Shown here: positions 33,355 through 41,218 of the stretch, one piece after another | Position numbering within the stretch: the first letter of the stretch is position 1 | How the letters are laid out: each line of letters begins with the position of its first letter | Assembly (NCBI RefSeq): GCF_000284035.1 | Contig: NC_016887.1 | Coordinates: 1,302,001 to 1,366,000 of the forward strand | DNA: 64,000 nucleotides | Direction of reading: 5' to 3' | Origin: Nocardia cyriacigeorgica GUH-2 | Lineage (GTDB): Bacteria; Actinomycetota; Actinomycetes; Mycobacteriales; Mycobacteriaceae | The notes under the pieces: generated by a model | Told to the model about the DNA's origin: nothing | Seen by the model: the letters and a program-made list of their open reading frames with translations, nothing else | The model's database searches: none | Made by a program: the position numbers and the translations under genes

Positions 33355-34569
33355 ATGTCCCCGATTCGTTCCGCGCTGGTCATCGGCGGTGGTATCGCAG
33401 GCCCGGTGGCCGCTACCGCCTTGCGCAAGGCGGGTATCGATGCCCGCGTCTACGAGGCTTATCCCGGGCCGTCGTTCAATATCGGCAGCGGGCTCGCGCT
33501 CGCGCCCAACGGTCTCGCGGCCCTCGACGTCATCGGTGCCGGTGACCGCGTCCGGGCGATCGCGGTGCCGATCCCGAAGATGAACCTGTCGGTCGGCGGC
33601 AAGCGGATGGCGGTGCCGACGCTGCCGGATGTGGAGCCGATGCAGGTCGTCGACCGCAGCGAACTGCATCGGGTGCTGCACGAGCATGCGTTCGAGGCGG
33701 GCGTGCCGATCGAATACGACAAGCGACTGGCCTCCGTCGACGAGCACGCCGACGGCATCACCGCGCACTTCACCGACGGCAGTACCGCCACCGCCGACGT
33801 CCTCATCGGCGCCGACGGCATCCGCTCCACCGTGCGCGGATTGATCGACCCGCACGCGCCGGGCCCGGAATACACCGGCATGCTCGGCTTCGGCGCGCTC
33901 ACCGAATGCGCCATCGACACCCCGCCCGAGACGATGGTTTTCGCGTTCGGCACACGCGCGTACTACCTCTACTGGCCCGAGGGCGAGGGCACCATCGCGT
34001 GGGGCGCCAACCTGCCGCACAAGCAGTATCTGTCGCTCACCGATGCTCGCGCGATCCCGGCCGAGCACTGGCTGAAGATCCTGCGCGACACCTACGCCGA
34101 CGACACCCCAGGCGGCCAACTGGCCCGCGCCACCACCGCCGAGCAGTTGCAGATCACCGGCGCGCTGCACATCATGCCGCCGGTCCCGCACTGGTATCGC
34201 GGGCGGATGGTGCTGGTCGGCGACTCCGTGCACGCACCGTCCAACAGCTCGGGACAGGGGGCGTCGCTGGCGGTGGAGAGTGCCATCCAATTGGCGCGCT
34301 GCCTGCGCGATCTCGCCGATCCCAGCGAGGCTTTCGCCGCCTACGAGTCGCTGCGCCGGCCGCGGGTGGAGGGCGTCGCGGCGCGGGCGGCGAAGATCAA
34401 CCGGTCCAAGACGCCGGGGCCGATCGCGGGCCGGATCATGCGGGCGGTGATGCCGGTGATGATGAAACTGCTGAAAGGGCAACAGAAGACGATGGGCATC
34501 GAGCAGCGGTATGTGATCGATTGGGACGCACCCGTGGGCGCGGAACTGCGGTCGGTGGCGGTGCGCTGA
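33355..34569 (+). CDS. FAD-dependent monooxygenase (PHBH/TetX-like fold)
   Basis: 404 residues of the class A flavoprotein monooxygenase fold. The FAD dinucleotide motif is ALVIGGGIAGPVAATALRKAG at the N-terminus. GADGIRSTVRG (about 160) is the DG motif, and MVLVGDSVHAPSNSSGQGAS (about 280-300) is the GD motif. It hydroxylates or epoxidises an aromatic or polyketide-like substrate using NAD(P)H and O2, with identity unknown. It lies 178 nt after padR on the same strand and with the MFS gene makes a plausible modification-and-export module. ATG at 33355 directly precedes the nucleotide-binding strand. Confidence 0.85.
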   Translation: MSPIRSALVIGGGIAGPVAATALRKAGIDARVYEAYPGPSFNIGSGLALAPNGLAALDVIGAGDRVRAIAVPIPKMNLSVGGKRMAVPTLPDVEPMQVVDRSELHRVLHEHAFEAGVPIEYDKRLASVDEHADGITAHFTDGSTATADVLIGADGIRSTVRGLIDPHAPGPEYTGMLGFGALTECAIDTPPETMVFAFGTRAYYLYWPEGEGTIAWGANLPHKQYLSLTDARAIPAEHWLKILRDTYADDTPGGQLARATTAEQLQITGALHIMPPVPHWYRGRMVLVGDSVHAPSNSSGQGASLAVESAIQLARCLRDLADPSEAFAAYESLRRPRVEGVAARAAKINRSKTPGPIAGRIMRAVMPVMMKLLKGQQKTMGIEQRYVIDWDAPVGAELRSVAVR

Positions 34570-34596
34570 GGTAGATCCGGTGGGCGGGTGCGGTGC

Positions 34597-34821
34597 TCAC
34601 GCCTCGAACGGGATCGTGTTGCCCGCCGCGTCACGGGCACCGATCCCGGCCTCGATCGCGGTGACCAACTCGGCGACCGAACTCCAGGTGCGCGGGGGTT
34701 CGGCGTCGAGGTTGCCGATGGTGTACCAGGTGTCGGTATCGCGGTAACGCACCAAGCCCTTACCGGATTCGTCGACGGTGACGTCGAGCTTGCCGGATAC
34801 CGTGCCTTCCTCTTCGGTCAT
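34597..34821 (-). CDS. Small conserved-looking protein downstream of the HNH nuclease
   Basis: About 74 residues from ATG 34821, predicted mixed alpha/beta: VSGKLDVTVDESGKGLVRYRD, DTWYTIGNLDA, and WSSVAELVTAIEAGIGARDAAG. No signal peptide or named domain is recognised. The start is odd: a good GAGGAG lies near 34871 at the end of the HNH gene and is followed 7 nt later by an in-frame ATA, while the ATG 34821 and GTG 34824 have no ribosome binding site. Overlap with the nuclease stop suggests coupled translation, possibly from a non-standard start. Confidence 0.55.
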   Translation of the reverse strand: MTEEEGTVSGKLDVTVDESGKGLVRYRDTDTWYTIGNLDAEPPRTWSSVAELVTAIEAGIGARDAAGNTIPFEA

Positions 34822-34856
34822 CACGGCAGCCGCGGCGGTGAGCTCGATGATGTCGG

Positions 34857-35633
34857 CTATCGGAATTCTCCTCGCTTGACGCAATCGTCGACGGCGGTGC
34901 GGAGGGCCTTCTGTTCGTCGGGATCGACGGTAAGGCCGTACTTTACCTTGATCTTGACGTAGTGATCGATATAGCCACACCGGAAAGTGCCCGGTGGGAG
35001 GTAGTGCGCGGCGTCCTGATCGCCCTTGGAGCGGTTGGCCGACGGGTCGGAGGCGATGAGGTTGCCGGCGTCGTTGGCGATGCGGCGGCGGGTGGATTCG
35101 TCGAGTTTGTCCGCACCCGAACGCCAGGCCTCGGCGAGCGGGACGATGTGCTCGGCGTCGACGGAGGCCGGATCGGTCATCCACTTGTACGGCTTCAGTT
35201 GCCCGGTCTTGCGGTCGGTGAACCCGTACTGATCGCGCCAGCCGCCGTCGGCGCCGATGGTCAGGTCGCAGGTCTTCGGGTCGAGGGTGACCGCGCCGGT
35301 GGCGTCGCGCAGCATCATCACCTCGCGGGTGGTGCATTTGGCGTACTGGGCGAATTCGGGTCCGAAGCCGTGTTCGGGCTTGTTGGTATCCCAGTGCGGG
35401 AACTTCTCCCGGCTGTAGCCGTTCATCGAACCCTCGGTCGATACCGCGAGGCGGCCGAGCAGTTCGCTGACGTCGCGCCCGGACGTGATTGCCGCGCCGG
35501 CGGAACCGGCGCCACGCTTGGCGAACAGGTCGTCGACATAGCCGTAGCCGACGATGGCCAGCGCGATCAGGCAGACGGCGGCCGCGATGATCGTGCGGGT
35601 GCGCCCGGAGGTGCGTGCGAGCAGATCGTTCAC
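34857..35633 (-). CDS. Membrane-anchored or secreted HNH-family nuclease (DUF1524-like)
   Basis: 258 residues. One N-terminal hydrophobic segment (IIAAAVCLIALAIVGYGYV, about 15-33) acts as signal anchor or signal peptide, leaving the catalytic part outside. The C-terminal half has DAEHIVPLAEAWRSG, NDAGNLIASDPSANRSKGD and then DAAHYLPP. This H...N...N pattern is found in secreted GmrSD-type/DUF1524 HNH endonucleases of actinobacteria. Four cysteines in the outside portion may form disulfides. It probably degrades extracellular DNA. A small gene follows directly. ATG at 35633. Confidence 0.82.
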   Translation of the reverse strand: MNDLLARTSGRTRTIIAAAVCLIALAIVGYGYVDDLFAKRGAGSAGAAITSGRDVSELLGRLAVSTEGSMNGYSREKFPHWDTNKPEHGFGPEFAQYAKCTTREVMMLRDATGAVTLDPKTCDLTIGADGGWRDQYGFTDRKTGQLKPYKWMTDPASVDAEHIVPLAEAWRSGADKLDESTRRRIANDAGNLIASDPSANRSKGDQDAAHYLPPGTFRCGYIDHYVKIKVKYGLTVDPDEQKALRTAVDDCVKRGEFR

Positions 35634-36200
35634 CGCGCGACCTCGATACGGACGGAGGAACCGATCTGGAGTGCGGTGAAACTCAACTGACTTCCTTGCC
35701 CTACGCCCGAAAATTACCGGGCGTCAAGCTACCCGGTGCCCCGTGCCGTCGAAGGCAGTGACACCTATGAGATTACGCACAACCGTGGACCATCCCCGGA
35801 CCGGCGTGCCGGCGCCGGGCCGGGGATGGCGTGCCACGGGCGAATTCGATCACCGCCCGCGCGACTGAGGGGCGACCGGTTGTCCAGACCGGCCGCGGCC
35901 ACGACACCTCGAGGCTGATGAGGGGGTAGTCCCGGGGTGTCGTGTCGCACGAGCGCGAACTCGTCGTGACGTTCGCGGTCCGGGAGCGACCCAGACCAAG
36001 CTTTCATCTACGTAATCGGATAGTAGATGTCCGATTTCGTCTCTGCAAACACCGTACCCACTTCCCATGATTGGGAGTTTTGTCCAAGTCCTCGCCGGAC
36101 GATCTACGGTGCGGGTACGGAAATGGTGGGCAGGCTGGGTGTTCGCCGGTTCACAATCCGGACGGCAATCCGGTGAGCTGGGGTTTTGTGGTGGGCACGA
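35634..36200. other. 567-bp gene-free region with several hairpins
   Basis: No coding frame is convincing. Dyads seen: ACGCCCG/CGGGCGT (35703-35709 and 35718-35724), CCATCCCCGG/CCGGGGATGG (35790-35799 and 35820-35829), CACGACACC/GGTGTCGTG (35900-35908 and 35936-35944) and CATCTAC/GTAGATG (36005-36011 and 36023-36029). The last overlaps an ATCGGA/TCCGAT alternative. CAATCCGG is directly repeated near 36155 and 36170. The area lies between the start of the nuclease gene and the stop of the transporter gene, and could hold a small RNA. Confidence 0.5.
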
Positions 36201-37343
36201 TCACACCGGTGCGGGCGCGGGCGGGCGCAGCAGTGAACCGTCGCGGACACCGAGCACGGTGCGCGGCGCGACCGTCCACCACGCCACCGCCAGCAGCAGG
36301 TACAACCCCACCGCCGCGACGGCGAACAACTCGGCGCCGGTGTGTGCGAACAGGGCGGTGCTGCCGGTGACGCAGGTGCCCAGCGGGAAGGTGAAACCCC
36401 ACCAGGTGAGCGAGAAGCCGAGCGCGCCCGCCCGGACGGTGCGTGCGGTGACCGCGAGCGCCAACGTCAGCCACAGCATGGCGAAACCCCAGGTGGCGAT
36501 GCCGAAAATGGTGGCGGCCAAGACCAATCCGGCGGCCTGGGCGGGCGGCGCGACGGCCGGTGCGGCGTCGGCCATCGCGCCCGCGGCGGTCACCGACTGG
36601 CCGAGCGGGCCGAGCACGATCCACAGCGTGGGCACCAGCCCGGCGGCGGGCGCGCCGAAATGCATGAGCCGCGACCAGATCATGGTGGTGGTGAGCAGCG
36701 CGGCGATCAGGCTCAGGCCGAACATGGCGCCGCAGCAGACCAGCAACGTCAACCGGGCCTGGCCGGGAGGAGTGTGCGGGAGCAACAGGACGCCGGTGGC
36801 GGCGGAAACCATCGGCGCCACCACGGGCATGAGCCAGCCGCCGAACGCCGCATCGGGCGCGCCGGCCGGGGTGCGGGTGATCATCCGGTACGGCACGGCG
36901 ACGGCGGTGGCCAGGCCGAGGGCGGTGCCGAGCGGCCACAACACCCAGTCCATGGCCAGCGCCGCGGTCTCGCCGATGACGTCCTTGCCCAGCAGCATCG
37001 CGCCCGCGCCGACCGTCAGCAGGGCCATCGGTGGTGCGCCGGAGAAGTGGGCGAGTACGGGATGCTCGCGTTCGGCCCGGACCTGTCCGCGGTGCCGGAT
37101 CATCCGCACCGCCCAGGCCACGCCGAGCGCGGCCAGCAGCAGCGTCGCCAGCATCCAGACGCCGGTGGCCGCCGCGCGCTGCCCAGGCAACTGGAGCGGC
37201 AGGGTGGCGGCGGCATTGGCGAGGATGCCGGTGCCCATCACGATCGCGAACCAGTTGAGCCCGACGTGCGCGAGTGCGCCGGTGCGCGCGGACGCGGTGC
37301 GGCGGACGACGGAGACGGGCCGGTGGGTCGCGGTGAGGGTCAT
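36201..37343 (-). CDS. TDT/TehA-like (SLAC1-fold) transporter
   Basis: 380 residues with about ten transmembrane helices in the fold of TehA, SLAC1 and Mae1 (voltage-dependent anion channel/C4-dicarboxylate family). Family traits include GLNWFAIVMGTGILANAAATLP at the first helix, the paired helices with P-Y-R-M, and FSLTWWGFTFPLGTCVTGS near the end, matching the F-x-L-x-W-W-x-x-x-F-P segment. It may export sulfite, dicarboxylate or other anions. It is divergent from a LysR regulator 70 bp away that probably controls it. Confidence 0.85.
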   Translation of the reverse strand: MTLTATHRPVSVVRRTASARTGALAHVGLNWFAIVMGTGILANAAATLPLQLPGQRAAATGVWMLATLLLAALGVAWAVRMIRHRGQVRAEREHPVLAHFSGAPPMALLTVGAGAMLLGKDVIGETAALAMDWVLWPLGTALGLATAVAVPYRMITRTPAGAPDAAFGGWLMPVVAPMVSAATGVLLLPHTPPGQARLTLLVCCGAMFGLSLIAALLTTTMIWSRLMHFGAPAAGLVPTLWIVLGPLGQSVTAAGAMADAAPAVAPPAQAAGLVLAATIFGIATWGFAMLWLTLALAVTARTVRAGALGFSLTWWGFTFPLGTCVTGSTALFAHTGAELFAVAAVGLYLLLAVAWWTVAPRTVLGVRDGSLLRPPAPAPV

Positions 37344-37390
37344 GAACCCAGGCTCGCGTGCGGGCCGCGCGGCGGGTAGGCGTCATCGGC

Positions 37391-37416
37391 CTATGGGTAC
37401 ATAGAATGGTTCTATG
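37391..37416. promoter_or_regulatory. Overlapping palindromes spanning the LysR start codon
   Basis: CATAGAATGGTTCTATG (37400-37416) is a perfect 7-bp-arm palindrome whose last bases contain the ATG of the LysR gene (37414). CTATG-GGTA-CATAG (37391-37404) is a second dyad sharing the CATAG. No Shine-Dalgarno is present. LysR binding here would both repress its own expression and influence the divergent transporter gene. Confidence 0.6.
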
Positions 37417-38334
37417 CCTTTGTCGCCGCGGGTGCCCGACCTCGCCGCGCTCGACCTGCTGTTGTCGGTGGTCGAGCTCGGCAGCCTCGGCCGGGCCGCG
37501 CAGGCGCACGGGATCAGTCAGCCGTCGGCGTCCTCGCGGATCCGCACGCTGGAGAAGCTGGTGGGCGTGCCGGTGCTGGAACGCACCACCCTCGGTTCAC
37601 GGCCCACCCGCGCCGGTGCCCTGATCGTGGAATGGGCCCGCGCCGTCATCGACGCCGCCGGCCAGCTCGACGCCGGCATCGACACCCTGCGCGCCGAACG
37701 CGACTCCCGGCTGCGCGTCGCCGCCAGCCAGACCATCGCCGAATACCTGTTCCCAGGCTGGCTCACCACCCTGCGCACCGCGGCCGCCGACCTCACCATC
37801 GCGCTCGAATCCGGCAACTCGGTGGAGGTGGCGCAGGCGGTGCTCGACGGGCGCGCGGCCATCGGGTTCATCGAGAGCCGACAGAGTTTCGCCGGGCTGG
37901 ACAGCCGGGTGGTGGGCAAGGACCGGCTGGTCGTGGTGGTGGCGCCGGGGCATCGGTGGGCGCGGCGCGGGACGGTGGGCGTCGACGAATTGGCCGAAAC
38001 GCCGCTGCTGCAACGGGAAACCGGGTCGGGGACGCGGAACTGGTTCGAACATGCGCTGGCCCGGCGACGTCCGGGGGTGCAGCCCGCTGTGGCGTTGGAG
38101 TTGTCGTCGACCACGGCGATCAAAACGGCCGTCGCCGCGGGAGTCGGGCCTGCCGTGCTCAGCTCGCTAGCGGTGGCGGCCGAGGTCGCCGCGGGCACAC
38201 TGGTGGCGCCCGCGGTGACGGGGCTCGACCTAGAGCGGGTGCTGCGTGCGGTGTGGCCTGCGGGGACGCGCCCGATTGGACCGGCGGGTGAGCTGTTCGC
38301 GATCGCGCGGCGGTCGGGCGCTGCGGGGCGGTAA
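37414..38334 (+). CDS. LysR-family transcriptional regulator
   Basis: 306 residues. The N-terminal HTH (LDLLLSVVELGSLGRAAQAHGISQPSASSRIRTLEKLVGVPVLERT spans residues about 11-56) is followed by the periplasmic-binding-like effector domain (RLRVAASQTIAEYLFPGWL, then GIALES-like beta strands and ETGSGTRNWFEHAL). It is divergent from the TDT transporter, the usual LysR target position. The gene's 3' end (GGTCGGGCGCTGCGGGGCG and stop) is the first part of a 35-bp tandem repeat that continues downstream. Confidence 0.9.
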   Translation: MPLSPRVPDLAALDLLLSVVELGSLGRAAQAHGISQPSASSRIRTLEKLVGVPVLERTTLGSRPTRAGALIVEWARAVIDAAGQLDAGIDTLRAERDSRLRVAASQTIAEYLFPGWLTTLRTAAADLTIALESGNSVEVAQAVLDGRAAIGFIESRQSFAGLDSRVVGKDRLVVVVAPGHRWARRGTVGVDELAETPLLQRETGSGTRNWFEHALARRRPGVQPAVALELSSTTAIKTAVAAGVGPAVLSSLAVAAEVAAGTLVAPAVTGLDLERVLRAVWPAGTRPIGPAGELFAIARRSGAAGR

Positions 38335-38468
38335 GTGGCCGGTCGAGTGTGCGGGTGGTGGCACGGTGGGTGGCCTGTCGGGCGTGCGGGCTGCGGCGCG
38401 GTGGGTGGCTTGTCGGGTGTGCGGGTGGTGGGGCGGTAGGTGGCCCGTCGGGCGTGCTGATGCTGGGT
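38311..38468 (+). repeat. Tandem repeat, 35 bp x 4 plus partial, starting in the 3' end of the LysR gene
   Basis: Units of exactly 35 bp lie at 38331-38365, 38366-38400 and 38401-38435, and a fourth from 38436 decays after about 30 bp. The consensus is GTGGGTGGCCTGTCGGGCG followed by TGCGGG(T/C)(G/T)G(T/C)GG(C/G)(G/A)CG. A partial unit at 38311-38330 is the coding end of the LysR gene, whose TAA is in unit 1. The strand is G-rich and almost free of A. Confidence 0.8.
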
Positions 38469-38553
38469 GATTCGGCCGATACGGCGTGGCGGGTGGGCAT
38501 GTAGTCGGCCGGAAGGTCCGGCAGGCTCGGGCGGCTTCGATGCCCACTCACCG

Positions 38554-38577
38554 GGGGCCGACTGGGTGGTCGGCCCC
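38554..38577. terminator. Perfect 9-bp hairpin between convergent LysR and phoU genes
   Basis: GGGGCCGAC (38554-38562) and GTCGGCCCC (38569-38577) pair perfectly over a 6-nt loop, 21 nt from the phoU stop. Strong, compact and placed between converging genes, so it is likely to terminate both. Confidence 0.65.
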
Positions 38578-38598
38578 GCTTCGAGGGTGCTGGTGCGT

Positions 38599-39270
38599 TC
38601 AGTCCCGTTCTTCCTCGATGGGCTGGGCGGTGGGTGGGACGCCGGTGTCGAGGAAGCGGATCAGGCGTTCGATGCGGGCGGTGTGGTCGACGCAGCGTTC
38701 CAGGTGATGGCCGAGCAGGGCGAGTTCGATTGCGGTATCGGTGCTTCCGGTCCAGGCGGGGGCGCTGAGGGCGGAATGGAGCTGATGGTTGAGCTCTTCC
38801 ATGCTGTCGGCCGGCTCTTCGGCGGGCTCCTCGGCCGACTGCTGACCGGCGGCGACCGAGCGCAGGGCGTGTGCGGTCGCGCGGGAGGCGCGCCTGCCCA
38901 TCTCGGCGAGCAGCGCCACGATCGGCTCGGGCGCGACCGGATCGGGGCTGCTCTTGTACACCTGATCGGCCACCCGGCTGGTGAGCCAGCCGATCCGGGA
39001 CAGCTCACCGGCGATCTGGATGGCGGTCACCACATGGCGCAGATCGCGCGCGACCGGCGCCTGTAGCGCGAGCAGCACCACCGTTCGCTCCTCGCAGGCC
39101 GCGTACATGGCCTGTAGGCGCTCGTCGAGCGCGAAAACCTCGTAGGCCGCGGTGAGGTCGGCCTCGACGAGCGCATCGGTGACGCGCTCGGCGGCATCGT
39201 GGGTGAGTCGGCACATCTGCGTCAACTCATCGGTCAACGCGACGAGCTCATTGGTGAACTGGGTCCGCAC
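38599..39270 (-). CDS. phoU: PhoU-family phosphate-signalling protein
   Basis: 223 residues of two PhoU three-helix bundles. The first has MRTQFTNELVALTDELTQMC with TAAYEVFALDERLQAMYAACEE and the D-x-x-x-E metal-type motif, and VARDLRHVVTAIQIAGELSRIGWL is the most conserved part. The second has the HHLERCVDHTARIERLIRFL counterpart. It lowers phosphate uptake and represses the Pho regulon with a sensor kinase/Pst complex, neither of which is adjacent here. GTG at 39270. Actinobacteria often carry two PhoU copies. Confidence 0.92.
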   Translation of the reverse strand: MRTQFTNELVALTDELTQMCRLTHDAAERVTDALVEADLTAAYEVFALDERLQAMYAACEERTVVLLALQAPVARDLRHVVTAIQIAGELSRIGWLTSRVADQVYKSSPDPVAPEPIVALLAEMGRRASRATAHALRSVAAGQQSAEEPAEEPADSMEELNHQLHSALSAPAWTGSTDTAIELALLGHHLERCVDHTARIERLIRFLDTGVPPTAQPIEEERD

Positions 39271-39461
39271 GCGCCAAATTGTCGCCTATGTGTAGCCCGC
39301 CGGTCGATTGATCGCGTGATCTTCGTTGCCGCGACGTTTCGAGATACACTGCCGCCCCCGGCGAATCCGGGGCCCGCTGCCCACCCGATCCGCACGTGCC
39401 GGCGCCGATCCGGCCAAGTCAGACGGTATTCCCAGCAGTGCAGGCACCATAAACTGCGGTA

Positions 39462-40613
39462 ATGGCGGGCCCAAACCCCTGGCAGGCCAAGGCTGCCCGA
39501 GACACCGGCGAATCCGCGTCCGCACACGGCTCCGGCCGGCCGGCCACACCGGGATCCGCTGGGTCCGGCCACGGTGGGATCTTCGGAGTAGGTTCCGCTG
39601 AGGGTGTCGCGGTGTCGGGGGAATTCGTCGGCGCGGGAGCGGTTGAACCGAGCCCGGCGCGCGCAGGTGCGCACAAGCGTGCCGGAGTCGAAACCGTAGC
39701 GAGCGCGGCCGCCGGGTCAGGTGAGAAGCCTGGTGAAGGCGCCCAAACCCAGTCGGTATCGACGGAAGTGTCGCACGACTCTGCCGACAGTGCGGCCGCC
39801 GCAACGAAGACCGCCAGGGATCCGAAGAGACGGCGCGCCGAAGCCGTACGGGCCCGCGCGGCAGCGGTACGCGGGGTAGGGACTCCGTTGCGTGGGCACT
39901 GGGGGTATCTGGTGGCGGCGGTGGGGGCGTTCATCACGCTGGTGCTGATGACGCGGCCGTGGCTGGTGGCTACGGGGGCGAACGGGTCGGTGGAGTCCAC
40001 GGCGTTCGGGCGCATCGATGTGTCGACCAAATACCTGACGGTGTGGTCGAAGTCGGCGCCGAAGACGCCGCAGATCAGCGGGCTGTGGGCGTTCGCGACG
40101 GCAGCGGTCATCGTGCTGACGATCTGCCTGGCGGTGCTCTATTTCCGCATGCGCTCGGAGTATTTCGCCCGGCTGGTGGCCGGATCGTCGGTGGCCGTCG
40201 CGGTGCTGGTGCTGTTCACCATGCTGTATCTCGACAGCAAAGGCGCCGAACTGAAGGCGCTGACCGCACGCAAATACGACCTCGGCGGCCAGGTCGGGCA
40301 GTTCCTGAGCTGGGTCAAGGGCAACGGCAAGTTCATCCTGCCCGGCGCGAGCCAAGGCCAGTACGTGGCAACCTCACGATTCACCCCCTCGGCCGTCGCC
40401 GCCGCCACCATCGCGGTGATCTCCGCCCTCGCCGCGGTCACCCAATGGCTCCTCGCCCGCGGCGTCGAACCGGGCAGCCTGATCGCGAAAGTCTCGGCCC
40501 TGCGCGCCAGATGGGCCGCCGCCGCCGAACTTGCCGGAAGACAAGCGGGTTCCGACGCGAAGCCGGCCGCCGGTGCCACGAGCGCCGATCGCACTACCGA
40601 CGCGGACAACTAG
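39462..40613 (+). CDS. Membrane protein with long disordered N-terminus, unknown function
   Basis: 383 residues. Residues 1-145 are Ala/Gly/Ser-rich and probably disordered, with a basic patch PKRRRAEAVRARAAAVRG. About four transmembrane helices follow: HWGYLVAAVGAFITLVLM, LWAFATAAVIVLTICLAVLYF, AGSSVAVAVLVLFTMLYL and AAATIAVISALAAVTQWLLA. An external loop contains STKYLTVWSKSAPKTPQISGLW. No named family is recognised. TAAACT at 39450-39455, six bases before the ATG and without Shine-Dalgarno, suggests a leaderless start. It is 605 bp upstream of the first mce operon and not evidently part of it. Confidence 0.65.
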   Translation: MAGPNPWQAKAARDTGESASAHGSGRPATPGSAGSGHGGIFGVGSAEGVAVSGEFVGAGAVEPSPARAGAHKRAGVETVASAAAGSGEKPGEGAQTQSVSTEVSHDSADSAAAATKTARDPKRRRAEAVRARAAAVRGVGTPLRGHWGYLVAAVGAFITLVLMTRPWLVATGANGSVESTAFGRIDVSTKYLTVWSKSAPKTPQISGLWAFATAAVIVLTICLAVLYFRMRSEYFARLVAGSSVAVAVLVLFTMLYLDSKGAELKALTARKYDLGGQVGQFLSWVKGNGKFILPGASQGQYVATSRFTPSAVAAATIAVISALAAVTQWLLARGVEPGSLIAKVSALRARWAAAAELAGRQAGSDAKPAAGATSADRTTDADN

Positions 40614-41218
40614 AAGCCGTGCCCGCCGGTACGTTCCGGCGCAGCGGGAGAAGGTGGTCGGCTCGAACCCTTCTCCCAGCGCTGCCCTTACCGCAGAAGC
40701 GCTCGGGGCCCCACACATCGAGCGCTCCAGCAAACTCGGCGAAATAGTCGGTTCGCCGGCAGGTTGCCGGAGTCGCGTGCTCCGGACTCGGCGTCCGAAC
40801 CGATCCCCCTTCTGTCGCACCAGCATCACCGGTGTGCCCTGGCACTCGCTCACGGCGGTAATCGGTCAAGCGTGCTTGTTGTGGGAGCCGACGGCCTCCC
40901 GGCGCAACCAGGCGAACCGTTCTGAACTGGGCAAACAACCTGCCAGGAGTAGGCCTCGGGTCCCTCTGTCCGGGCACCGAGCCGACCACTCCACAGGCGA
41001 TGGTGACCTATAACACCAACCCTCTCGCGTGATGTCGAAATCGGTTTCTTTGTGTTCACCGTCACCCCCCTGTCAATTTGTATGTCACCTCTCGTAACGA
41101 TTAGCTTCCTGAGGGTTGGCATCGACGCCGAAAGCAGAGAGTGCGCCATGAAACCCGAAACACGCTGCCGCCCGCGCGGGTGCTATCGCATCGCGAGCGC
41201 GGCGCGAGGACTTCGCTG
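40614..41218. other. 605-bp gene-free leader region of the first mce operon
   Basis: No gene is supported. A perfect 9-bp hairpin, GGGAGAAGG/CCTTCTCCC (40646-40654 and 40669-40677), follows the membrane-protein gene and is a plausible terminator. The last 180 bp (from about 41030) become less GC-rich, containing CTGTCAATTTGTATGTCACC with a repeated TGTCA, and probably hold the operon promoter and regulator sites. Confidence 0.45.

Noticed and set aside
34825..35337. Extended frame joining the small 34597 gene to an antisense-like reading of the HNH gene
   Set aside because: It overlaps the recognised HNH nuclease in another frame and is Arg/Pro-rich. Only the part after 34824 is kept.
40646..40690. 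tRNA-like piece GGTCGGCTCGAACCC resembling a T-arm
   Set aside because: No acceptor stem, anticodon arm or D-arm can be built around it. It is better explained as a simple 9-bp hairpin terminator.
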